DNA of 22,878 bases from Candidatus Fermentithermobacillaceae bacterium UBA3951. GTDB taxonomy: Bacteria; Bacillota; Sulfobacillia; Fermentithermobacillales; Fermentithermobacillaceae. Where the stretch lies: contig DGDN01000001.1 in assembly GCA_002385465.1 (NCBI GenBank), forward strand, positions 18,903 to 41,780, read 5' to 3'. The first letter of the stretch is position 1. Every line of letters begins with the position of its first letter. The notes beneath the pieces are model-generated. The model did no database searches, had not been told where the DNA came from, and worked only from the letters and a program-made list of their open reading frames with translations. Of the stretch, positions 1-6,797 are shown piece by piece. Made by a program: the position numbers and the translations under genes.

Positions 1-112
1 CGTGTACAAAAAGTAACCGACTGACGCGGGTCGTGTACAAGAAGTAACCGATTGGCGTGGGTTGTGTACAAAAGGTAACCGACTGGCGCAGGTCGTGCAC
101 AAAAGGTACCGA
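1..112. repeat. 31-bp tandem repeat at the left contig edge (about 3.6 copies)
   Basis: Three full units (1-31, 32-62, 63-93) and a partial fourth (94-112) share the core GTGTACAAAAAGTAACCGA, followed by a variable CTGRCGYRGGT tail. The units differ by a few substitutions, so the array is real sequence and not a simple assembly stutter. It lies just past the 3' end of recN and runs off the window. Short multiple repeats near the termini are known for IS21-family elements, so this may be an insertion-sequence end whose body lies to the left; that part is inference. No ORF with a ribosome binding site overlaps it. Confidence 0.85.
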
Positions 113-148
113 ACGAACCCAGCGGAGTAAATAGTAGGATTCGAGTGC

Positions 149-1894
149 TTACATCCCGCGGCTTTTCAGTAGCTCCCTGGCGTGCTCCAGGGAAACCGGA
201 TCCTCGGTGCCGCTCAACATCCTGGCGATCTCGGGTATCCGTTCTTCGCCCGTAAGCAGCCTCACAGTGGCGTAGGTCCTTCCTTCTTCCTGAACCTTTG
301 AGACCAGGTAATGATTGTCGGCGGCGGCCGCGATTGAAGCCAGGTGAGTCACGCACAATACTTGATGGGTGCGGCCGAGTTTTCTCAGGTTCTCGGCTAC
401 GGCTTGTCCTGCTTTGCCGCCTATGCCGGCGTCAATTTCGTCGAAAATCAACGTAGGGACGGGGTCCGTTTTCTCAAGGACGGACTTTATTGCCAGCATG
501 AGCCTTGAGAGCTCTCCGCCTGAGGCGACCCTATGCACGGGCATCGGCGTCTCTCCTGCGTTGGCGGTGAACAAGAAGCTAACCCGGTCGTACCCCCACG
601 GAAACGGCTCCCGCTCGGAATGGATTTCGGCTGAGAAGCACCCCCCGGGCATGCCCAACTCTCCTATCAACGAAGTCACTCCGGCAGACATCTCCGACGC
701 GACCTTCCGCCTAAGCTCCGACAACGACCGTCCCAGTTCCATCATTTTCCCTTCGAGAGCGGACAGTTTGTCCTTGAGCTCAGAGAGAGTCTCATGGGAA
801 TGGGTTAGCTCCGTGAGGCGCGCCTTTGCCTTTTCGACGTACTCAAGCACACCCGCAAGGGAATCTCCGTACTTCGACTTAAGCCTCTGGATGAGGTCGA
901 GTCTGTCTGAAACCAGTTTGAGTCTACCCGGGTCGACGGACAAGCCTCTCCTGTATTCCCGCACTGAGTCAAGGGCCGCTTCCAGCTGGAAAGCCGCCTG
1001 CTCGAGGACCTCCAGGGCCTGGGAGGCCGCTCCATCTATGGATGCAGACTTCCGCAAACATTCCAGGGCTTCCTCGACCAGCTCCCACGCTGCCCCGCGA
1101 GGTCCATGCCCCTCGTAAAGCGCGGCGTAACACCTCTCGGCCAGTTCTATGAGTTTTTCTTGCGAAGACAAAACCGCAAATTCGCGGCGGAGTTCGTCTT
1201 CCTCACCCGGACGTACCCCGGCGTCTTCTATCTCCCTGACTTGATAGGCCAGAAGGTCAATTTCCCTCTGTCTTTCCTTATCGTCTTTCCCCAGGTCGGC
1301 TATGCGGGAGAGGATCGCTTGCCGTTCCCGGTACAAAAGCTCGAAATCCCGGCGGACCGGCTCAATGGAACTGCGGCTTAAGCCGTCGAGTATTCCCAGG
1401 TAATTCTGAGGTCTTAGGAGAGAGTGGTGTTCTTGCTGGCCGTGGATGTCCACGAGGCGCCCACCCAGCTCTTGAGCCAGTGCGGAAGTGGCAAGGCGTC
1501 CGTTCAAACGGAGGTATGATCTATCGGGAAGGATGTCTTTCTGGATGATGACTTCTTGCGAACCTTCTAAGAACGGCCTTAGCGGGTCTTCGCCAGCCTC
1601 CGACCCGTCTCCACCGTACGAGTCCCGCGGCGACGGGAGACGTTCGCCACGCTCTGAACTCTCTGTGCCCTCTGAGGGCTCGGGCAGAGAGGCCACAAGT
1701 TCGATAACCGCCCGGTCCGCCCCGGACCTTATAAGGTCTCGAGAAGTCCGCTGGCCAAGACATGCCATCAAAGCGTCTACGAGCATGGATTTTCCGGCTC
1801 CGGTCTCTCCGGTGAACACGGTAAGACCCGGCCCAAGCTCGAGCTCAACGTCTTTGAATATACCGAAATTGCGAATTCTGAGGTATGACAGCAT
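149..1894 (-). CDS. recN: DNA repair protein RecN (SMC-like ATPase)
   Basis: RecN is a cytoplasmic SMC-family ATPase that is recruited early to double-strand breaks and supports recombinational repair. The 581-residue protein has the N-terminal ABC half with Walker A GETGAGKS (29-36), a central helical/coiled-coil section (about 170-400), and the C-terminal half with the signature SGGELS (458-463), Walker B LIFDEIDAGIGG (about 482-493) and a THLASIA motif. The HGQQEHHSLL stretch after residue 150 is typical of RecN. Residues about 71-105 are a low-complexity Ser/Gly/Glu-rich insertion within the N-terminal ATPase half, making the protein slightly longer than the usual 550-570. It starts 6 bp after the argR stop, so it is probably translated from the same transcript. 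It is the last gene before the edge repeats; no clear terminator follows it. Confidence 0.97.
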   Translation of the reverse strand: MLSYLRIRNFGIFKDVELELGPGLTVFTGETGAGKSMLVDALMACLGQRTSRDLIRSGADRAVIELVASLPEPSEGTESSERGERLPSPRDSYGGDGSEAGEDPLRPFLEGSQEVIIQKDILPDRSYLRLNGRLATSALAQELGGRLVDIHGQQEHHSLLRPQNYLGILDGLSRSSIEPVRRDFELLYRERQAILSRIADLGKDDKERQREIDLLAYQVREIEDAGVRPGEEDELRREFAVLSSQEKLIELAERCYAALYEGHGPRGAAWELVEEALECLRKSASIDGAASQALEVLEQAAFQLEAALDSVREYRRGLSVDPGRLKLVSDRLDLIQRLKSKYGDSLAGVLEYVEKAKARLTELTHSHETLSELKDKLSALEGKMMELGRSLSELRRKVASEMSAGVTSLIGELGMPGGCFSAEIHSEREPFPWGYDRVSFLFTANAGETPMPVHRVASGGELSRLMLAIKSVLEKTDPVPTLIFDEIDAGIGGKAGQAVAENLRKLGRTHQVLCVTHLASIAAAADNHYLVSKVQEEGRTYATVRLLTGEERIPEIARMLSGTEDPVSLEHARELLKSRGM

Positions 1895-1900
1895 GTCCTA

Positions 1901-2356
1901 TCACAGCCCAGCGATCTTTCTCAAGGAGTCGAGTACCTCCTCAGAAGAAACGCCCTCGCGGACGACCACCAATACGGCGTCATCGCCGGCGACACACCCC
2001 AAAATGCCCGGAAGGTTTAGAGCGTCGATCGCCTGACCTACCGCTGCCGCCGTGGCTTCGATGGTCTTCACCAGGATGATGTTGCCCGAACTCTCCATGT
2101 CAAGACAACAATCTGCGAACAGCTTCTTGAACCTCTCGCGATATACGGAAGAAGGGTCTCCAGGCATGAGGGCGTATCTGTACCTACCGTCTCCCGAAGG
2201 AACCCTCACAAGGTTCAGTTCTTTTATGTCACGCGAAACGGTCGCCTGGGTAACTTTGATCCCTTCTCGAGCAAGGGCTTCACACAGCGCCTCTTGACTG
2301 GTCACAACATTTTGCGACACAAGTTCAATGATCCTCATCTGCCTCTTAGCCTTCAC
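1901..2356 (-). CDS. argR: arginine repressor ArgR
   Basis: This is a hexameric arginine-responsive regulator of arginine biosynthesis and catabolism genes. I chose the GTG at 2356 because a GGGAGG lies 8 nt upstream and the protein then begins VKAKRQMRIIELV, as in most ArgR proteins, with a normal length of 151 residues. A longer reading from 2401 would overlap nadK. The N-terminal winged helix includes SQEALCEALAREGIKVTQATVSRDIKEL split over two helices, with the conserved TVSRDIKEL recognition segment. The C-terminal oligomerisation and arginine-binding domain carries GCVAGDDAV, matching the family's GTIAGDDT-type motif. It sits between nadK and recN, the standard Firmicutes position; 22 bp separate it from nadK. 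Confidence 0.95.
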   Translation of the reverse strand: MKAKRQMRIIELVSQNVVTSQEALCEALAREGIKVTQATVSRDIKELNLVRVPSGDGRYRYALMPGDPSSVYRERFKKLFADCCLDMESSGNIILVKTIEATAAAVGQAIDALNLPGILGCVAGDDAVLVVVREGVSSEEVLDSLRKIAGL

Positions 2357-2378
2357 TGACAATCCCTCCCGGTTTGGC

Positions 2379-3263
2379 TTACCGTGGAAGTCTATCGGCA
2401 CCTTCCTTCAGCTTCCGGCGCAACACATTGTAGAAAGACCAACCCTCGCGCCTAAGGAGTGTCACCTTTGGCCCGGCTACGGCGACCCTCACGATGTCGC
2501 CTTTCTCAAGGGCGAAAAACTCCTGCCCGTCGAGGGAAAGGGAAGTCGACTGGCTTGGCTCGACGACCTCGATCTCGCAAGACTCCCGCGCCGGGAGCAC
2601 TATAGAGCGAGAGTAGAGCGTGTGGGCGCAGACAGGGGTCACGAGAAGCGCTTCAATCGAAGGCTCCATGATCGGTCCGCCCGCCGAAAGCGAATATGCC
2701 GTAGACCCTGTGGGGGTTGCGATTATCAGGCCGTCTGCCGAATAGGTGTCAACAATGTTTCCGCCCACCCTGAGAGTAGTGATCGTCATGCGTCCGTAGG
2801 GCCCTTTGACCACGCAAGCTTCATTCATGGCGAGACCAGTCCTTATTACCTGGCCGCCCCTTAGTACTGACGCCCTAAGGAAAATCCGCTTATCCTCTTG
2901 GTGGCGCCCGGTAAGGAACGAAGGAAGTGTGGAAAACAGCTCTTCCGACTCGAGCTCGGTCAGGAATCCAAAGTGACCCAGATTGACTCCAAGGAGGGGG
3001 ATTCCCCTGCACCCCAACGCCCGTCCGGCAGCCAAAAGCGTGCCGTCTCCCCCAAGGACAACGGCGAACTTAACCCTCTCGGGCCAGAGCTTAAGCGGCA
3101 AGTCGTGCCCGGCCCGTCCGACCAAGACCGAGAGACAAGGCGGAAAGCACCCACGATAGCCCTGGACTTCCAACCAGTCCAAGAGCCGTGCCGAAAGCTC
3201 ACGGCTCCCCTCTTTGTGGAGGTTTGGATATACACCTATGAGTGATTTTGTCTTACCCGTCAT
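2379..3263 (-). CDS. nadK: NAD kinase
   Basis: The enzyme phosphorylates NAD to NADP using ATP (or polyphosphate in some members) in the cytoplasm. The diagnostic GGDGT motif is at about residues 71-75, NLGHFGFL at 94-101, and the second conserved block with SADGLIIATPTGSTAYSLS follows near 175-190. The length of about 294 residues is normal. Two in-frame ATGs exist (3269 and 3263); 3263 is preferred because GAAGG lies 6 nt upstream of it. The start overlaps the 3' end of dxs by about 11 bp, which implies translational coupling. In many Firmicutes tlyA separates dxs and nadK; here it is missing. Confidence 0.96.
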   Translation of the reverse strand: MTGKTKSLIGVYPNLHKEGSRELSARLLDWLEVQGYRGCFPPCLSVLVGRAGHDLPLKLWPERVKFAVVLGGDGTLLAAGRALGCRGIPLLGVNLGHFGFLTELESEELFSTLPSFLTGRHQEDKRIFLRASVLRGGQVIRTGLAMNEACVVKGPYGRMTITTLRVGGNIVDTYSADGLIIATPTGSTAYSLSAGGPIMEPSIEALLVTPVCAHTLYSRSIVLPARESCEIEVVEPSQSTSLSLDGQEFFALEKGDIVRVAVAGPKVTLLRREGWSFYNVLRRKLKEGADRLPR

Positions 3264-5139
3264 AGGCATCCTTCAAAAAGTGCCGGACCTCTTCCGCGAT
3301 TGACTCCGCGTCTAGTCCCGACAGCTTCCTAAGCTCAGATTGTGAGCCGTGCCGGACAAAAGCATCCGGCAGAGAGATTGCTGCCACTCGCCGGTGGTGA
3401 CCAATACCGGCCGCCAAGCTCTTTACGGCCTCTCCCAAACCTCCGGCCGCCACATTCTCCTCCACCACCAAGAGCGGTGCGGCTTCAAGCAGTTCGAAAA
3501 TTAGATCCCGGTCCAAAGGCTTTACGAACCGCGCGTTCACCACTCCACACGAGATGCCGCTTCGCGATAGGATTTCTGACGCCTCAAGCGCCGGGTAGAC
3601 AGTGCTCCCGACGGCCAATATGTTCGCGTCGCTTCCCCTCAGCAAGACTTCGCCCTTGCCCGTTTCCAAGAACTCGGGATTTAGAAGTGCATCCCGGTAG
3701 GGCGTTCCATAAGCTGCTCCTCTCGGATACCTTATCGCGCACGATTCGGGGACTTTGAGGGCCGTGTACAGCATGTTCACCAGTTCTTTTTCGTCTTTGG
3801 GAGCCATCACGACCATGCCGGGAACCGTTCGCAGATAACTCAAATCGAACTCGCCGTGGTGGGTTTCTCCGTCTTCTCCGACAAGTCCTGCTCTGTCAAT
3901 TGCGAACACGACCTTGAGGTTTTGTTGGGCAACATCTTGGATTATCTGGTCGTAAGACCTCTGGAGGAAAGTTGAGTATATGGCGACAACGGGAAGAAGC
4001 CCGCCTTGGGCCAGTCCCGCAGCGTAAGTCACGGCATGGCTCTCGGCAATACCGACATCGAAAAAGCGGTCGGGGTAGATCTCTCTGAACTCGCCCAACC
4101 CCGTCCCGTCCGACATGGCCGCCGTTATGGCCACAAGTTCGGGGTGGGCCTTCGCGAATGTGCACATGGCCTCGCCAAACACCTTGTTCCAGGCAGGCGG
4201 GCCGGATTTCCGGAGTATCTCTCCGGTCGCCGGGTCAAAGGGCCCCGGGCCGTGGTACTTCTCGGGGTCATTCTCAGCAGGCTCATAGCCCTTCCCTTTC
4301 TTGGTGACGACGTGGACTATGACTGGGTCCTTAAGGGCTTTGGCGTCTTCGAAGACACGCTGCATGGCCTCTATGTCGTGTCCGTCTATCGGGCCGTAGT
4401 AGCTGAACCCCAACGACTCAAACCATGCTTCAGGAAAGAGGAAGTGCTTGATGCCCCCTTTGAGCCTGCGGAGCATCCGGACGGCAACCGGCCCGAGACT
4501 CGGCATCTTGTCGAGGACCTTCTCAAGACGCGCCTTGGCGGACCTGTAAACAGGCGCCATCCTAAGAGCAGTAAGGTAGAACGATAACCCTCCAACGCTT
4601 TCGGAGATGGACATCGAATTGTCATTGACCACCACAATCAGCCTGCTCCCCAATCCACCCGCATTGTTCAGGCCTTCAAATGCCACGCCCGAGGTAAGGG
4701 ACCCGTCGCCTATCACAGCGACGACGTGGTAGTCTTCACCTTTGAGATCGCGCGCCTTGGCGAGCCCTAAGGCGTAAGAAATAGAACCCGAGGCGTGACC
4801 CGTGTCGTATACGTCGTAAGGACTTTCCGCACGCTTGGGGAATCCCGAAATCCCGCCCAGCTTGCGTAGCGTGTGGAAGAGGTGATCGCGGCCGGTTATC
4901 AGTTTGTGGGCATATGCCTGGTGGCCAACGTCCCAGACGATCTTGTCTTTGGGAGCATCGAATACGGTATGAAGCGCCAGAGTAAGCTCCACGACTCCCA
5001 GTGAGGACGCCAGGTGACCTCCATTTTTGGCTACGGTTTCGACAATGCGGTCGCGGATGTCTTTAGCTAGCGCCCGCAGCTCCGTAGGCGATAATCGCTT
5101 TAGGTCCCGAGGTGACTCGATGCTCAAGTTTCCTGACAT
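3253..5139 (-). CDS. dxs: 1-deoxy-D-xylulose-5-phosphate synthase
   Basis: DXS condenses pyruvate and glyceraldehyde 3-phosphate to DXP, the entry step of the MEP isoprenoid pathway, with thiamine diphosphate and Mg2+. The 628-residue protein has the family's full length. It shows the DVGHQAYAHKLITGR block (about 70-84), the ThDP/Mg2+ motif GDGSLTSG (144-151) ending in NDNSMS (172-177), and the transketolase-type pyrimidine-binding region with GLVGEDGETHHGEFDLSYLR (split as GEDG and THHGEFDL). A C-terminal transketolase domain follows. The ATG abuts the TAG stop of oapA (TAGATG), so the two are almost certainly cotranscribed and coupled. It lies two features downstream of ispA, which makes the locus an isoprenoid cluster interrupted by the OLE RNA and oapA. 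Confidence 0.98.
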   Translation of the reverse strand: MSGNLSIESPRDLKRLSPTELRALAKDIRDRIVETVAKNGGHLASSLGVVELTLALHTVFDAPKDKIVWDVGHQAYAHKLITGRDHLFHTLRKLGGISGFPKRAESPYDVYDTGHASGSISYALGLAKARDLKGEDYHVVAVIGDGSLTSGVAFEGLNNAGGLGSRLIVVVNDNSMSISESVGGLSFYLTALRMAPVYRSAKARLEKVLDKMPSLGPVAVRMLRRLKGGIKHFLFPEAWFESLGFSYYGPIDGHDIEAMQRVFEDAKALKDPVIVHVVTKKGKGYEPAENDPEKYHGPGPFDPATGEILRKSGPPAWNKVFGEAMCTFAKAHPELVAITAAMSDGTGLGEFREIYPDRFFDVGIAESHAVTYAAGLAQGGLLPVVAIYSTFLQRSYDQIIQDVAQQNLKVVFAIDRAGLVGEDGETHHGEFDLSYLRTVPGMVVMAPKDEKELVNMLYTALKVPESCAIRYPRGAAYGTPYRDALLNPEFLETGKGEVLLRGSDANILAVGSTVYPALEASEILSRSGISCGVVNARFVKPLDRDLIFELLEAAPLLVVEENVAAGGLGEAVKSLAAGIGHHRRVAAISLPDAFVRHGSQSELRKLSGLDAESIAEEVRHFLKDAYDG

Positions 5140-5697
5140 CTACCCTTTCCTCTCCCGTATGATTCTGCGCCGGACTTTCCCGAGGACGAGGACTATGCTT
5201 TCAGCGTACTTCAAAGCCAGGGGCTTGAAAAGTGCCTTGCCCCCGACGCTCAACATAGAGGCTATTCCCACGGCGATGCTGGTCGCAACGGCCCAGTCGA
5301 CGAATATGAACTGTCTTGTCCTGTAAACTAGGGCTACGGCCAAAGCCCCGGCCATTGTGGCCGAAACATCACCCGCCAAATCACTGAAGACGGATGACAC
5401 TTTGGGCGCGTTCCGCACGAACCATACCGCCTCCCGCGCCCCCGGAACCCTCCTCGAAGCCATGGAAAGGAGCGCCTCTACTTTGGCCCGGGTTCCCGCC
5501 AGCCCCACGGCATCGCTTATAATACCAAACATGACGACAAAGAAAAAAAGAGGCACCCCGAATGCAGGCGGGATGGCCTCTGCCAGTCGCTCAAATGTGA
5601 GGTTCATGACGAAGCTCAGTAGAAAGGCACTGAGCGCGAAAAAAAGTGTCCCGGTCGCGAAACGTCGTTCTTTCTTCTTTCTGCTCATACCGGTCAC
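5140..5697 (-). CDS. oapA: OLE-associated membrane protein OapA (DUF21/CorB-like)
   Basis: A small basic membrane protein of about 185 residues. Four hydrophobic segments are visible (about 11-29, 42-63, 108-122 and 128-147, counted from the ATG at 5688), between a basic N-terminus (MSRKKKERR) and a basic C-terminus (KVRRRIIRERKG). The loop with ASRRVPGAREAVWFVRNAPKV resembles proteins often annotated as CorB/CNNM (DUF21)-like. I take GTG 5697 as the start: GGAGG lies 5 nt upstream; ATG 5688 is the alternative, and the longer reading to 5769 lacks support. Position directly after the long structured RNA and before dxs is the known location of OapA, the membrane partner that anchors OLE RNA. 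The function assignment rests on synteny, size and topology. It is followed immediately by the dxs start codon. Confidence 0.82.
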   Translation of the reverse strand: MTGMSRKKKERRFATGTLFFALSAFLLSFVMNLTFERLAEAIPPAFGVPLFFFVVMFGIISDAVGLAGTRAKVEALLSMASRRVPGAREAVWFVRNAPKVSSVFSDLAGDVSATMAGALAVALVYRTRQFIFVDWAVATSIAVGIASMLSVGGKALFKPLALKYAESIVLVLGKVRRRIIRERKG

Positions 5698-5739
5698 AAT
5701 CGCCTCCGAGGGGCAGCGCTTGCAGTTAATCTTGTGACT

Positions 5740-6204
5740 TGAGGTCCAGCAGGCTTTCCCGCCGGCCAACCGTGGCTTTCACCCCCGGCGGTTCCCCTTT
5801 AAGGCCGGCCTGCCGCGTCGCCGCAGGCAGAGCTGGATCACCACTTAGTTCACACCGCAACCCCACAAGCGCCCATTTGAGACAGTCTAGGAGTTTTCCT
5901 CAAAGGCCCCCATCTCTAGCCTTTCTTGCAGCAAACGGGTTTTCAGGAGGGACCTTCCTACCCGGCCACTCAAGGCAGGCCATTCCTCATAGGGATTGAA
6001 CCGCTGGGACGATTGCCCCGCCGAAACCAGGGCTTCACCTACATGCCGTTGTAGGTTTCCCTGATTTCCTCTTCCCTAAAGAGGCCGGAAGCTGGGCGCA
6101 ACCGACACTGCTTTAGGGCGAACCGGTATGGCCCGCGACGGATTTTTAGCCCCGCCTTTGAGATGGGCAAGCCTACTAGAATACTGCGCCCACCCGGAGC
6201 GTAC
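5740..6204 (-). ncRNA. ole: OLE RNA (ornate, large, extremophilic RNA), candidate
   Basis: About 460-500 nt of non-coding sequence lie between a strong promoter and oapA, in the gene order ispA-RNA-oapA-dxs described for OLE RNA. Helices I can see on the minus strand: a long-range TGGGCGCA (6185-6192) with TGCGCCCA (6093-6100), starting about 10 nt after the predicted transcription start; a two-part hairpin at 6024-6067 (AAATCAGGG with CCCTGGTTT, and inside it CCTACA with TGTAGG, six-nt loop); and a junction-like 3' domain at 5743-5842. OLE RNAs are usually about 600 nt and associate with OapA at the membrane; they are linked to ethanol, cold and Mg2+ stress responses in Bacillus halodurans. 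The ends are estimated: 5' from the promoter, 3' from the last helix. No covariance search was run. Confidence 0.8.
5743..5842 (-). other. 3' multi-helix domain of the OLE candidate, next to the oapA start
   Basis: On the minus strand, CCAGC (5832-5836) pairs with GCTGG (5746-5750), closing a junction that contains a GCCTGC/GCAGGC hairpin (5823-5828 with 5808-5813) and a CCGGCC/GGCCGG stem (5803-5808 with 5762-5767) with an inner ACCG/CGGT (5789-5792 with 5769-5772). GCAGG (5809-5813) could instead pair with CCTGC (5749-5753), which overlaps the closing helix, so two folds compete. The domain ends about 36 nt before the oapA ribosome binding site. It may simply be the conserved 3' part of OLE; a regulatory role is inference. 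Confidence 0.6.
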
Positions 6205-6238
6205 CTTAAATTATACTCTACCTGGGGTTTTGTCTCAA
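6202..6238 (-). promoter_or_regulatory. sigma-A-type promoter of the OLE RNA-oapA-dxs unit
   Basis: Minus strand TTGAGA (6233-6238) and TATAAT (6210-6215) are separated by exactly 17 bp, a near-consensus housekeeping promoter. Transcription would start near 6202-6205. There is no good start codon and ribosome binding site in the following 500 nt, so the product is a long structured leader or stand-alone RNA. Confidence 0.85.
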
Positions 6239-6259
6239 GGGGACCTACTGTCCGGTCGA

Positions 6260-6363
6260 CACATGAACGCGTCCCAAACACATCCCTGACACGTCCTCGG
6301 CGCGTTCCAAGCAACCCGACGCATCTTCAACGCATCGCAGACGCATGTTCGGCCAGTTCAGAA
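6260..6363. repeat. 11-bp degenerate tandem array upstream of the OLE promoter
   Basis: Plus-strand units such as CGCGTCCCAAA (6268-6278), CACATCCCTGA (6279-6289), CACGTCCTCGG (6290-6300), CGCGTTCCAAG (6301-6311), CGCATCTTCAA (6320-6330), CGCATCGCAGA (6331-6341) and CGCATGTTCGG (6342-6352) follow each other at an 11-bp period, broken once by an 8-bp unit (6312-6319). The approximate consensus is CRCRTCYCNRR. The period is close to one DNA helical turn and is not a multiple of three, so coding use is unlikely. The array ends about 21 bp from the -35 box. Confidence 0.75.
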
Positions 6364-6399
6364 TGGTACATTTCTTGCGGGTTGATGGGAGCCCAACGC

Positions 6400-6538
6400 A
6401 CATGAAATGCTAGACGCTTCCCCCATATCATGCATTTTATGTCAGTTAGCAACTGCAATCAGTCCACAAAATGCGTACTTCCGCTACGGAATGGGGGGCT
6501 TTTTGCCGGATCAAGGCAGGGTATAGCACATAAAATGC
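6400..6538. repeat. dispersed ACATAAAATGC motif, four copies
   Basis: ACATGAAATGC (6400-6410), its inverted form GCATTTTATGT (6432-6442), CCACAAAATGC (6464-6474) and ACATAAAATGC (6528-6538) occur within 139 bp between the two tandem arrays. The second and fourth copies form a perfect 11-bp inverted repeat. They could be protein-binding sites. No gene is visible here. Confidence 0.55.
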
Positions 6539-6571
6539 GGGATAAGGGCGAGTCCAGCCTTAACTCGGCGA

Positions 6572-6795
6572 GAGGACCCAACGCGCCGCAGGGCATCACA
6601 CGCCACCGGAGGATCCAACGCCGCAGGGGATCAGAGGCCGAAGCAGGATCAGTCGCCGCAGAGAACAAACGCCGCAGGAGGTCATACGCCGCAAGAGGTC
6701 AAACGCCCCAGGAGGACAAACGCCGCAGAGGGACAAACGCCGCAGAGAACAAACGCCGCAGAAGGACAAACGTCCCAGGAGGGTCAACGCGTGGG
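6572..6795. repeat. 17-bp degenerate tandem array after ispA
   Basis: About 13 units of 16-20 bp with plus-strand consensus GAGGACAAACGCCGCAG fill the space directly after the ispA stop codon; for example 6712-6728, 6729-6745 and 6762-6778. Units nearest ispA are the most alike and those further away are more diverged. The 17-bp period shifts frame every unit, and apparent ORFs through it on either strand have no ribosome binding site, so it is non-coding. No intrinsic terminator for ispA is seen here, so readthrough into the OLE unit is possible. Confidence 0.8.
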
Positions 6796-6797
6796 GG

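Noticed and set aside
369..2079. Long plus-strand ORFs opposite recN and argR
   Set aside because: They are shadows of the strongly conserved minus-strand genes and match no recognisable family.
5760..5842. Cobalamin, FMN or c-di-AMP riboswitch before oapA
   Set aside because: GGTGAAAGCC-like words are suggestive, but the conserved cores of those classes are absent; the OLE explanation fits the context better.
6039..6314. Minus-strand 91-aa ORF at the start of the OLE candidate
   Set aside because: It begins upstream of the promoter, has no ribosome binding site and overlaps strong RNA helices.
6572..6795. CRISPR array
   Set aside because: The units are short, contiguous and degenerate, with no spacers and no cas genes nearby.
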